Origin: Pohlia nutans
Lineage: Eukaryota; Streptophyta; Bryopsida; Bryales; Mniaceae
Reading direction: 5' to 3'
DNA: 64,000 bases
Assembly (NCBI GenBank): GCA_022496805.1
Contig: CM040094.1
Coordinates: 19,801,501-19,865,500, forward strand
Shown: piece by piece, positions 23,964-35,299 of the stretch
How the letters are laid out: each line of letters starts with the position of its first letter
Position numbering within the stretch: position 1 is the first letter of the stretch
The notes under the pieces: model-generated
What the model saw: the letters and a program-made list of their open reading frames with translations, nothing else
What the model was told of the DNA's origin: nothing
Databases searched by the model: none
Program-made: the position numbers and the translations under genes

Positions 23964-24843
23964 TTAACCCTTTCATGTGCCACTAGAGTTAACCGAAAAG
24001 AAGGCCATGGAACCTCCCTTATCAACCTTCTATCAAGCGCGCTTTTGAGCTCCCTTGAGCTATATTTGGGTTGAATAGTGTCGTGTCATAACTTGTCCCC
24101 TTGTGGGCCATGGGCTTAGAGCTTTGGTAGGAGGTGTGGAAGTCATCGCAAGGTGTGGAGAATAATGACAGTGGCTTGCTTAGATTGTATAGAAAATTGT
24201 GATATATAGAATTCGCCGATAGAGAATAACTCTTACTATGTAGCTTACTACAAGATTATGGTGATTGAAATTGAGGTGAGACATAGTGAAGAATTGAGGT
24301 GAGATATTTGTACGTTAAGATGTTGCTTGAAATCTAGACTAGAATTTGCAATGACACTAGGTTCAGTTTGTAATAAGAACCTTCGTCTAAAGCCTAGCTA
24401 TTGAAAGGGGCGGTTTGCAAGTGAGGTTGGAAGAATTTAAGTTTATGAGTTGAAGGATATATCACATTAAAGCTCATCTAATATATCGATCTGTGCGGAA
24501 ATCACTTGTATGTGTCCAATACTGGGACCGCTAATTTCAATGAAATCCAAACGTTGAGATGAGAACAACAATGAAGGCCGTATAGTATACTTCATTGAAG
24601 ATATTAACTCTTTCATGACCAATCAACCAAATATGGCTTCATGTTTCTTTTAGCAGTTTTGAGTCGGTTTTATATGAAGTTTCTATTGTTCAAATTTATT
24701 TATCTATTTGGTCAACACATGCAATGTTCTTTACTAATTCTGGTGATATAAAATTTCGTCCTATCTAGATAATACTTTTCATAGTATGAATGCTTGAATT
24801 TGTCGTTTTAAAACCATAAATTCTTAGTCATGAAAGGGTTAAA
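23964..24843. mobile_element. TTAA-flanked MITE (ends TTAACCCTTTCATG)
   Basis: The ends TTAACCCTTTCATG and CATGAAAGGGTTAA form a perfect inverted pair 880 bp apart. The interior is AT-rich and non-coding. It is inserted in element 2. It has the same end logic as the MITEs at 1571, 37674, 59038, 59668 and 60815. Confidence 0.6.
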
Positions 24844-24973
24844 AAACTGACCCGACATGGGAGGAAATCATGCATAGATCACTTGAAATTCTGGCAGCTA
24901 ATTGACCGTTTGATCCGAAAGAGATAAGAAACTATGTTGTTCTAATTGGCTACTGGATTTATCCTCTCATCAG

Positions 24974-27530
24974 ATGGTGAAATTGAATGATTGTGCGGAG
25001 GGAGGTCCCAGCCAGGATGAGGTGACTGCGTGTGATTTGCAGGGCAACCTTGGTCATTTCGAATGTGCAGATGCAACATCTGCGGAATCGGAGGCAGTGT
25101 CGGACAGAGCAAGTGATGAACGCGAAGACGAGCCTGAGCAAGGAGACATGGAGGCTGAGGACGAAGAATTGGAGCTGGGATCAGTATTATCACTTCTCCA
25201 AGTGAGTTGTGGCACTCAAAATGGAGACCCTTTAGAGTCTCCCTTGAGACATTTAGAAGTAGATTCAAGTGTATGTATATAAAACTTTGACATTTAGATT
25301 TTGAGTTTGGATTGGGATACAAAAGACTCACAATGAAAGTAAAACATGTAATGACAATGAAGGCCAAGAATATCACTGTATTAGCTAGGAACAGAATTCT
25401 AAAAAATTATGTGACACTAAAGGTATTGCCCTGGATTGGTGTGTATCGATTTGACTTAAGAATGATGCCTTAAAATTTAAAAAAATTGGCCTCAAAATTC
25501 TGTCCCTGGATGCAAGAGATATCAACTGGCAAATGGTGGCAGAAATCCCGATCCTTTCTTTTAAATAAAAAAAATTGAACACTACATTGAAGTCCTCAAT
25601 TGTTTTGAATTAGATAGGGTGGCACTAGTCTTGAGAGCATGATCCACATTGAGAAAACTGGATTTGAGAATGCTGCCATGGATTGGTGTGCACAAGGTAG
25701 GGTGGCACTCATGCACGAGCCCCCCCACCAAATTCACTATCATTGATTGGTGTGACAAAGTGCTTTTTTAATTTAAAAAACATTACTCTAAAATGGTGCC
25801 TTGGATTGGTTTGATAGAGGCAAAGAGGCACTCGTATGCGAGCCCCTCTACAAGTGTAACTTGTTTGAATCATTAAGTGCTTTTTTAATTTAAAAACATC
25901 ATTCCAAAATGGTGCCTTGGATTGGTTTGATAGAGGCAAAGATGCACTCGTATACTAGCCCCTCTACAAGTGTAATTTGTTTCAAACAGTAAGTGTTTTT
26001 AATTTAAAAACATGACTCCAAAATGTGCATTGGATTGGTTTGATTGGGGCAAAGAGGCACTCGTATACGAGCACCTCTACAAGTGTGACTTGTTTGAATC
26101 ATTAAGTGTCTTTTTAACTTAAAAAACATGACTCCAAAAGGTGCTTTGGATTGGTTTGATTGAGGCAAAGTGGCACTCGTATACGAGTCCCTTTACAAGT
26201 GTGACTTGTTTCAATCATTAAGTGTTTTTTTAATTTAAAAAACATCATTGCAAAATGGTGCCTTAGATTGGTTTGATAGAGGCAAAGATGCACTCGTATA
26301 CGAGCCCCTCTACAAGTATAACTTGTTTCAAACATTAAGTGTTTTTAATTTAAAAACATGACTCTAAAAGGTGCATTGGATTGGTTTGATTGAGGCAAAG
26401 AGGCACTTGTATACGAGCACCTCTACAAGTGTGACTTGTTTGAATCATTAAGTGTCCTTTTAACTTTAAAAACATGACTCCGAAAGGTGCATTGGATTGG
26501 TTTGATTGAGGCAAAGAGGCACTCATATAAGAGCACCTCTACAAGTGTGACTTGTTTGAATGACAAATTGATTTTTTAATTTAAACAAATTGACTGCAAT
26601 CATACTTGGGAGATAGAATATTAGACAATTCATCTTATTTGTCTAAAAATCGGATCTAGATAAGTACTTTCCATATCAAATATTGAATTTTCGACTAGGT
26701 AAGGAATAAATGAAATAGAATTTGATCATTTTGATAATCTTTGGATATTTGTGGGCAATTGTGTGCTATATTTGAGAGTCTTTGGGAGGCACTCGTGAAC
26801 GAGCCCCCTTTGGAAGTGCACCAACTGTGTTCATGGGGCCTCACTCGATGAGCAAAACGCTACCAGGTGAATTTTGTTTTTGGATTTTGGATTTCTTGCA
26901 TTGGCAGTTTTTTGTTGTGTTCGTGCGGCCTTGTGAGGCACTCGTGAACGAGCTCCTTTTAGGAGTGCACCAATTGTGTTCATGGGGCTTCACTCGATGA
27001 GCCAAACGCTGCTTGTTGAATTTCGTTCTTGGCTTCTAGTTTTCTTGCATTGGCAGTTATGTGTTGTGTCCGTGCGGCCATGTGAGGAAAAAGTGCTGTG
27101 GTGTTCGTGCGGCCTTGTAGATTTGTTTACCATAACTATGAATTCATTTTTTTTAATGATCGTCATATGTGATTATTTTTCTTTTCAGGGTGATGACTCT
27201 GTACCTGTAGTTACATCCACTCAGGTAATTGACCTCAGTGATGTGGAGAGTGTCGAGGAGAAGTTCTGCACATGCTATCAGATTGATCCATTTGTGTTCT
27301 CGTCCTTGAGAATGCAACAGCCTAGTAGTCAGATTGCAATTTCTCCTCCTTCAGTTACCATGCCTGAGTCGCCTCCGTTCGTGCCAACTTCCCCTGAGGG
27401 GTTTCCTCCTACGGTTGACTACATTCCTACCTCTCCTCCGGATATGCCTTCGGCCGAGGACTACGCCTCCGCTCCTATCTCCGGTGTTGATGATTGTCCG
27501 TGCATTGCCGGCGATTCATGGGCGCCTTAG
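24974..27530 (+). CDS. Acidic Pro-rich two-exon protein (element 2)
   Basis: Exon 1 is 24974-25201 (76 codons, donor GTGAGT) and exon 2 is 27189-27530 (113 codons plus stop, acceptor cttttcag). Both are in phase 0 and join to a 189-residue product. The N-terminal part is strongly acidic (EAEDEELELGSV). The next part contains VTSTQVIDLSDVES and a Cys pair (KFCTCYQ). The rest is Pro/Ser-rich (MPESPPFVPTSPEG) and ends DDCPCIAGDSWAP. The VIDLSDVES stretch resembles a SUMO-interacting motif (inference). It lies upstream of methyltransferase-like copy C on the same strand. It may play the same role as the acidic Cys-rich ORF of element 1, but no sequence similarity is evident. The 2-kb intron holds the 115-bp array. 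Confidence 0.5.
25681..26600 (+). repeat. ~115-bp tandem array with ctcgtatacgag palindromes
   Basis: About seven units of 113-119 bp, anchored by ttggattggtttga at about 25802, 25918, 26033, 26148, 26266, 26379 and 26493. Each has cactcgtatacgagc or a close variant. The array lies within the intron of the acidic gene. The palindrome resembles the terminus of element 2 (ggctcgcgtacgagc). Confidence 0.9.
26785..27015 (+). repeat. Two copies of a ~150-bp repeat
   Basis: Two units starting ggcactcgtgaacgagc (26788 and about 26937) share most of their length, including gtgttcatggggc and cactcgatgagc. They look like diverged relatives of the array upstream. Confidence 0.8.
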
Positions 27531-27880
27531 TTCCCCACGACTCCGCCGTCGTAGTCGTAGTAGAGAGCATTCAGAGATGATAGTTACGTAGATCCCGCAT
27601 GCGTAAGCAGCGTAGTTACTAAATGTAGATCTGTTATCTATGCTACTTTCCTACGTGTGTCATGCGATTGTGCAATGAATAAGGCTGTATTCAAGGCTGT
27701 ATTCAAAGAGTTGTATTCAAAGAGTTCTCTGGATGTGCCGAAGTCGTGAAGCGCGTTGTTTACAGGTTCTTGTTCTATTTTGATGCTTTTCATTGTTATG
27801 TTCAATTTATGCAAGTTTATAAAAATGCATTATAAGTGCGTCATGGAAATTGCTGCTGACTCGAGTGCTCTGAATTGTAG

Positions 27881-30012
27881 GTACTTTGTACGAATGCTTC
27901 TTGCAAAGGAGACAATCCATAAGGATTGCTTTCCTCCGTACTTCCATTCGTAGATTCAGAAGGAATCTGACCTTGTGATGTACACCGCTGAGCAGCTCAA
28001 GAAATACAAGCAGGCAGACCTCGAGTTAGGATGCTGGTATTTAGACTTTAGAGGAAACTTTACACCCTCCGTGGACCAAGCAGAGAGAACCAAGCACGAC
28101 GGTGGAGTGCCTGTGGAAGTTGATGTTAAAGAAGAGGAGACAGAGGAAGCAACGCCCCCATTGAAGAAGAAGCGCGAGACGAGGAAGGAGAAGGCGGCCA
28201 GGGAGAAGCTAGAGAAAGAGCAACTGGCATTGGCTGAGAAGGAGACAACAGAGAAGGAGAAGGCTGCAAAGGAGGCAACTGAGAAGGAGAGGGTTGAGAA
28301 GGAGAGAGCTGAGACAGAAATTGTGGCCAGGCAAGAGGAGGCGACTAGACAAGAGGCGGCCAGAGAGGAGTCGGACGAGGATGACGACGATCCCGAACCA
28401 CCGTTAGAGCAAGGCCAAGGTGATTGCGTTACTCCCCAAGCTCTAGATTCTTCCATCTCTAATGCCTATGATGAAACGGCTCGACAATTGCGAAAGAAGC
28501 GCGATCAATTTCCCTCTGCTACCTCTTCCATCTCTGATGAGCAATCCATACGGTGTATGTTGAGTGCACTTCATTGTCTGCACTAGTGGACGCCGCTCAA
28601 GGAACTCAAGGCACTGATCCATGGTGGCTGAGGCTACACGAAACCATTGCCAAGGTATTCTTATTCTCCCCGCAACTCAAGGTTGTTTGCATGTGAATCA
28701 ATTCTCGCATTGCTCAATTGTCTCACTTGTGAGTTTGACTCAATCTTTGCAGGCTCAAGCTGGATGACATCGTACTGTTGTCTCCGAACATTGTATCAAA
28801 TACAAGCACACCAGTATTGATTTGATCATCGCAGATATCCCAGAGAATCTGCCAGTCCCGGGAATCTCCACTTCTGTTCCTGAGTGGAACAAGCGTGCCA
28901 AGAACTACATCGAGGATGTGTTCGAGATGGCGGATGCTTATCTTCACGACGACGGAGCTCTTGTCTTCATCCACTGTGACGACCGTGATTTGATGAAGGA
29001 GGTTGATGAAGTGGCTCTACAGTACGACATGAAGCTATTGAAGGATTGGTGGGGATTCAATGAAATGCACCTTGTATTGCCCCGTGATCCTTCGATGACA
29101 ATATCTACTAATTCAACTCAATTCTATGTTTCCTCGTACTATCAGTTATTGCAATGTTTGGAATGTCGTAGTGTTGTTGAATCTTGGTTGCATCGTAAAC
29201 TAATATTTGAAATACATCTCTCGCTCACATTGTTCACTATTTTGTGTGTACTTCGTTTGATCTTGCAGTCTGTAAGGTTTTGGATCCAACTGTTTGTACG
29301 ACGAGAAGTTCAATCAAAATTCTCTTTCACCGTTAACCGTGGTAAGAACTACATGGGTGATCATGTTGAAAAGAGTGACGCTCTCTTCAACGTCACAGAC
29401 GATGACATGACTATGAACGGGAGTGTTCCTTGGAGAGGTGCTCGTGAGAAGAATTAGCCTTTCTTCCATCTGCTAATTCAGCAGTTTTGCAAGGCTGGGG
29501 ATGTTGTTCTCGATTGCAAGGCCGCTACAGGTATGCTCCAATGACTTGAATCACAGTTTGAGCTACATTTTTGTAACGTATCTCATCATCTTAGTCTAAG
29601 ATTTTGCATTTTGTCCCATTGACAGGTACATCCATCAAGGCATGCTTAGCTCTCGGTCGTCACATTCTGGCATTGGAGGATGATCGACAGATTTTTGAAG
29701 AACTCATTGCACCACTGCGACTACTTAAAGAAAATGACCTTGTAGGAAAGGGCAGGGTCAGCACTCCTCCATCAAATCCGGCGCCTGCTAAGAAACCGAA
29801 GAGGCAGAGACTAACAGCTAATTGTGCGTAAGTTGTATCGCTCAAGCATGTTTCCAAATTTGATATTGTACAATCATTTGCACTTTACAATATTTCCAAT
29901 CCGAATTCTAATTCGTTTCAATTTTGTTCTCTTGAACAGTGGGGTGAGAATTATTGCGTCAAATCGTGATCGGTATTTGAGTCCTCCTCCAACTTTCAGG
30001 CTGCCTGAGTAG
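27881..30012 (+). pseudogene. Methyltransferase-like copy C, decayed
   Basis: It matches copy A from exon 6 on. YFVRMLLAKETI (27881) starts at an acceptor. WYLDFRGNF and a long Lys/Glu coiled-coil stretch follow (about 28150-28380). The motif-IV-like DLIIADIPENLPVPG (28819 on), YLHDDGALVFI and DWWGFNEMHL follow. After an intron come VPWRGAREK and GDVVLDCKAATG. A last conserved exon has TSIKACLALGRHILALEDD (29626 on), then KKPKRQRLT and a short final exon to 30012. In-frame stops occur at 27951-27953 (TAG at a Trp conserved in copies A and B) and at 29456-29458, with another likely near 28768. The motif-I region is the most canonical of the three copies. Exons 1-5 are missing. Confidence 0.75.
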
Positions 30013-30379
30013 GTAGTTGGGATTGCCCAAGCGTACGCCACAGTCTCTCCTCCTCCATATCGTCGCAAGTGACGATATGTTCAAGGAATGCGTGCATTTG
30101 TGGATGACGAGGCAGTCCAAGGAGAGGATGATTCTAACTCTTCTAGCGAGGGTAGCTCTGGTAATAGATATTAAGCTTTATATTCAATACATACGCATTT
30201 GTTGAATTATAATTATTATGTTTCCACTTTTGATTTTTATTTATGCAATGTTTATGCATTGGAACCAAAAGGTTCTAATCCTTATACATATATGCACAGG
30301 CTCGTGACCGCCTTTGGATGCAGTTTATATCAATTGGATCTACAAACACGTCACTACTACTATCTCTTTTAGAGCCCAT

Positions 30380-31689
30380 ATCCAATGCTCATCAAGGTCA
30401 TTGCTTGTTCTCGAAGATTGTCTTTCAAATAGGTCTCGTACTCAACTGACTGCTTTACCGAGCGCATCATGTCGTCTATTGTAGCAACATACAAACACGT
30501 CCCTCTACTCTGTGACATCCGCTGCTAGTAGCTGTGTACAATCTCGCCTAGGTTGCATAAAGGAGTGTCCGCAATCTGTTCTACCGTTAGATCCTCGAAG
30601 CCACATACCAAATGTTGAATGAGTAAGACGACAAAGTAGTCATTTGGATTCGTAAGATAACATATTTATGAATAGGCAGTCAACTCTCACAAGCTCATAG
30701 AATCCACCCCAGTGGCGGAATCTGAAGTGCCAAAATCCGAGCCAATCATCCAGTTCTCGCAGTCCATCTTCAGTGGCAGCTCCTGAGGACAGCCACCAGT
30801 CTCTGGTGCAATGGTAGAACTCTTCAGCCTCCCATGGCGTCTTCGCTTCTTTGAAATTCGTACACAGTCTCTTATGCATTTCTCGGAGGTCTGGCCGGAT
30901 GTGCTCCACTGCGTATCGCTCCAAAGAGCCGGTCCAGTCAACTTCATTGTACCTTTCTCTACCAACCATCTTCCTATTGGGATTTCCATTCCCGTACACA
31001 ATCCTCACCGCCATCTAGTTCGCATCATCTCCGTCTGCTACAAATCCCTTGAAGTAAGGGTTCGGAACTCCATTCCGTTCCATCACGTTGTTGAGAGCCA
31101 ACCACATGAGCTTCTGTGAATCGACATCATCGCTCAAGATCTCGCATGTGGCTATTGTCATCAGGCGACACATTTTTGAATCATAAACGTAGCAAGACAT
31201 AGTTGTCCAACCTCTTACTCGGTTGAGGTGGTCAAACATGATCCAACGTTTGTCTAGGTCCCCACCCGGTTGGATGCTCCTCACAAGATCAACGCCACTG
31301 CCAGGTCCATCTTCTGACATCTTGAATATGTAATACCGTCGAGTTCCAAATGTGAATCTGTCACTCAATTGATTGAAGGCGTATGGACACTCAATCCTCA
31401 ATTGTTCGACTATGTCAAGTGATCCTCTGTCTTCACTAACAGTTGATTCAAATCTAGTTGCGTCCCATTTGTATCAAGAATGGAACATACTGAAGTGCTC
31501 AATCATAGCCAGGTACATCCGTGATCGGGATGGTACTATTGATCCTTCACTACCTATTCCATGTGCCGTATCAACCTCAATGGAGGACTTGCCCGTGAAG
31601 CATGTATCTATTTCTCTACAACAACAAACTAGACACTCAATACACAAAATTGTGGGCGACGCTACCAAGAGAGATAAGCGGACACACAA
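30380..31689 (-). pseudogene. Decayed DDE transposase (element 2)
   Basis: It is homologous to the element 1 transposase core. RMYLAMIEHFSMFHS (31520-31477) and KWDATRFESTVSEDRG precede the shared YIFKMSEDGPGSGVDLV. The first catalytic Asp lies in VYDSKMC, the second in FVADGDDAN, and the Glu in CNLGEIVHS after an intron that begins at the same place as in element 1 (GGFYEL / GGFMQL). Three nonsense codons all fall on Trp: TGA at 31476-31474, TAG at 31017-31015 and TAG at 30527-30525. It also contains residues missing from the element 1 copy at the element 2 junction. The SWIM domain is not found. Confidence 0.8.
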
Positions 31690-31959
31690 TGCAGATGAGC
31701 GTTGTAAATGGCTACATAAATATTACGCATCATCATCTGTCTGTAGGAGTCAAACAAAAAAGCCTTCTAAGTCAATTTTAATGCACAACTTTTTCAGCCA
31801 TGTCCATCATTACTACACTTCTATGAGCCAGAATAGGTCTATTTTTATATTGGTATCACTGATTTCGGCTGGATTCAAACTCAGTGACAATACGATCTAA
31901 TTAAAAAATGCGGAGGGACTAAGTGCAAGCCGTCAATTCATTTCTATTCTTGGTCACAA

Positions 31960-32165
31960 GACTCCCTGGGACTGTCTTTGTGCTAGGTCCCGGGACCGCC
32001 CGGGAGAGCCTAAGGGCTGTCCCGGTGCTTGGTCCCAGGACTGCCCGAAACAGCCCAGGAGCTGTCATGGTGCTTGGTCCCGGGACTGCCCGGGTCAGCC
32101 CAGGGACTGTCTTATTGATTGGTCCCGGGACTGCCCGGGACAACCCATGGCCAATCCCGGTGCTT
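31960..32165. repeat. Subterminal GC-rich repeats of element 2, right
   Basis: Repeated units around ggtcccgggactgcccggg, each containing nested palindromes (cccggg), lie about 280 bp inside the right end. Confidence 0.75.
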
Positions 32166-32443
32166 CGTATAGAGACTCGCCGGCGCTAATACTAAGACAT
32201 TTTTACCACGGTAAATGTTTTGAAATGTGATAAAAATAGACATTTATCGTGCATAAACTATTATTGGAAAGTTACCATGTGGTAAAACTATTTTTAGGAG
32301 ATTAAAAACCTAAATTTAGATGAATTTTTTCCTAATTTTACCTAACCAAGTAAATAAATTGTTCGAAATTTCCTCTGTAAAAGTGAAATTTCTGCTCTCT
32401 GCTCTCCGCTCTCCTATCCAAGGCTCGCGTACGAGCTTTCCCC

Positions 32444-34727
32444 CTCAGAGGACTTAGTAATTGGGCATCCGTTCAAAAGAACATGTTCCCTGGGCAGGGA
32501 GAGGATTCAGATAAGGTCTTTGTTTTTAAGATGTCCGAGATTGGTCCTGCTAGTGGGGTGGATCTTGTTAAAAGAATGCAACCCGGTGGTGATCTCGAGA
32601 GCTCTTGGATAATGTTTGATCATGTCAAGCGTGTCAAGCATTGGACAACCATGGCTTGCCATGTATACGATTCAACGTACTGCCGGGTGATGACCATTGC
32701 ATGCTGCGACATGCAATCGGAGGATAAGGATGCTCAGATTGTCTTCTGGAAGAATCTGAACGCGGTGATGGAGCGACACGACGTCCCACATCCTCAATTC
32801 ATGGGTTTCATGGTGGATAGTGCTCAAGCGAATTGGAATGCGGTAAGGATCATCTACGGAAACAGTAATCCTGCTGACCGTATGGAGGACCGAGACAGGA
32901 CGTGCTTCTTTCATTGGTCACAATCCTTAGAAAAGCATAATAAACAATACATAGCCGAAGAATTTCGAGATCAGCACAAGCGCCTATGTATGCAGTACAG
33001 GGACTCCACTACGATGGCTGAGGCGGAGACGAGATACTTAGCCATCCGCGCCTGGTGGGTGTCTTCCGGAGCTGCTTCGGAAACGTCGTTGAGGAGCCTT
33101 GACTTGTGGCTTGCCTTCTGGCACTTTCGATATCGGCAGTGGGGTGGCTTCATGCAATTGGTAAGTACCTACTGCAATCCTTATTTTTCTATACTATGCA
33201 CTTGCATTGTTGTAGAAAGCACCTTTTGACACTCCTGGGGTTGAACTTCGACAGAACCTAGACGAGGACGAACTAGCAGAAATGCCGTCGTGCAACCTTG
33301 CAGAGACTGTGCACAACAAGTGGCTTCAATCCTTGGGCAACAAAGGGAACGACCTATACACTGCCACAGTAGACGACTACATTCGGGCATTCATGCAGGT
33401 CGTGGCTTATTACCAATTCTTGAAGGGAGACGTTGGTGGCACCAGCCCGAGTAAAGAGGAGCTCAAATTAAGAAATGCACAACGTCGGGCCAGAGTCACC
33501 GGTGATCCTAGAGTGCTTAGGAACGCCATGTTAGGCATGCCAGGTGCTGATGATTTCTGCATCCGCGACCCTCACCTCGAAGGAGAGGAGGTTTTTGGCT
33601 CACTCAAGAGAAAGCCGGACGTGCCGCTTGGGGCCGATGGTGAGTCACACAGGCCGGATACAGTAAACTACTCTCACCCGCGCGGTTCGAAAAGAGCTGC
33701 TCTGGCTCGAGTTGTGTCACTGCCTGTCATCACAGAGGAGGAAGAGGACGAGGTCGAAGAAGATGCCGCCACAACCGAGGTCGCCCCCGTATCACCCGCT
33801 CTAGAAGGAGGTATTCAACGAGTTACATCTGTTCAAGAGACGAAGGTCGATGAGCGAACCTGGCATATTGCACGGTTGCCAAAAGAATCTTCCAAGGCTT
33901 GCTGGGTTCAGAGAGCTGTGACAAAGAAGAAGTGCTCCGCGAAGATTGTTCGGAACGCGATGAGCACCCCTGCTCCGACATACACCGGTGAATGGCTTAA
34001 CCTGCGGCTAGGCAAGGAAGTGACGATTCCATTCTTTTTTTGTTGTGATGATATCGAGAGGTGTGTAAAGGGCACACGACGCAAGTGGGTTACTCACTAC
34101 TCCCCTACTGAACCGAGGCCGCCCGTTCCCGACGTCTGGCCTGTAAAATTAGGGACGAACCTCAAGCGGAACGAAATCCGGGCCCTCGAAGCGGCAGGAT
34201 TCCAGCTCCCACAGAAGGAGCAAGTATCGCCGAGGAGACTATTCTCAAACGCAACTCTTCCACCAAATCTTTCCCATGTCCCTGCACATGACGACGCCGA
34301 TCGATATCCTAGAAAGAGGAAGTCCAAGAAAGTTCGTCGTCAAGCCAATGTACCCACCAACAAGCAATGTCTAAACATTGACTCTGCACGGATTCTGGAA
34401 GCTAGAATCCAGAAGGTAACGATGATACCACAACCCGGATATGGTTGCATCATTGCTCTAGACTCTGGAACACCACCAAAGGTTACGCAGTATCAGATTA
34501 CTGTGAGCTCCCTCCCGGAATGCACTTGTCCTGCATTCAGACAGACGATGGCAAAGTTTGGAAAGAGAGAAGGATCCTTCACTTACTGCAAGCACATTTA
34601 TTATATATTTATCAAAGTCTGTAAGCGTGATCCCAATGCTGACCTTTTCATCCACGCACCAACGTTTAGCTTCAACGAAATCAAGCTCCTCCACGAAAGT
34701 GGAATCTTGACTTGTTCCATGGTATAG
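32444..34727 (+). pseudogene. Transposase core and SWIM C-terminal half (element 1)
   Basis: The reading frame is open from the element 2 junction, with the first ATG at 32483. A 55-bp intron (33161-33215, phase 0) joins 226 codons to 503 more. D in VYDSTY (residue 63), D in MVDSAQANW (112), CFFHW (141-145) and E in CNLAETVHNKW (nt ~33303) match the D-D-E and CxxH layout of MULE transposases. After an acidic linker and KRKPDVPLG come a KKKC/CVKGTRRKW region and a SWIM finger (CTCPAF...YCKH, about nt 34520-34600) near the C-terminus. The catalytic half itself has no frameshift or stop. What is lost is the link to the N-terminal zinc domain at 18994-20430. If translated alone it would still contain the whole catalytic core. 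Confidence 0.8.
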
Positions 34728-35299
34728 AACTCTAGTTTGCTAAGCCTATGGTTCTAACTTGGTCATATTTATATGTAGGGGTTGCCTCTGGAATTGTGTC
34801 ATTCTTGTGTCGTCATATCTTCATATGATTCCCAATGACTGGGTCCAGTTCATGCGCTCCACTCGATATCTATATCTTTAATAAACTCGACTGTATTTGC
34901 TACAATTATCCTAGGGTTGTACTGGTCAGCGACCCGGCGAACCGGTTGCGTACTCCCGCGCCACCGGCTGCGACGGAGTCACCGGTGGTAGCCTCTCGGC
35001 GCCGACAGGCTACGCCCGGCCACGCAGCGGCCAAGACCGTGTCGCCCCGGTCCCCTTCTTCCTCCCGCATCATCCTCTCGCGCAGCGGCCAGTCGTCCGC
35101 GATTCGCCATGGCGTCGTTTCATCCACTTTTTGTCCACATCCCGTCCTCATCTCGTCCGCTCTGTTTCTGTGTTGATCACTGCATTTCCAATCGCGAATG
35201 TTTCATCAATCCACCAATCCACCAGGGTGACTATTTTTTGATTATTTTCATAACTGAAAAATACATTGAACATACTCGACTTGCGAGTGTATATTAGAT
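34728..35299. other. Spacer with one hairpin motif
   Basis: No gene is seen. A GC-rich patch (34920-35100) contains ctctcggcgccgacaggc, a member of the hairpin family found elsewhere in element 1. Confidence 0.5.

Larger units (their letters stand above)
20431..32443 (-). mobile_element. Element 2: ~12-kb relative interrupting the transposase gene
   Basis: The left end (about 20431) contains ggctaccgtgcgag followed by gagcgga units, like the right end of element 1. The right end, reverse-complemented, contains ggaaagctcgtacgcgagc, like the left end of element 1. So element 2 lies inverted with respect to element 1. No convincing target duplication is visible. Compared with its own transposase copy, the host transposase lacks well over 100 residues at the junction, so a deletion accompanied or followed the insertion. 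Contents: an RPYG-family gene, two adjacent unknown ORFs, an acidic two-exon gene, methyltransferase-like copy C and a decayed transposase. Confidence 0.65.

Noticed and set aside
11309..31476. Reassigned genetic code with TGA/TAG read as Trp
   Set aside because: Intact genes here (copy A, KCS) use TGG for Trp and normal stops. The stops occur only in copies that also have frameshifts or truncations.
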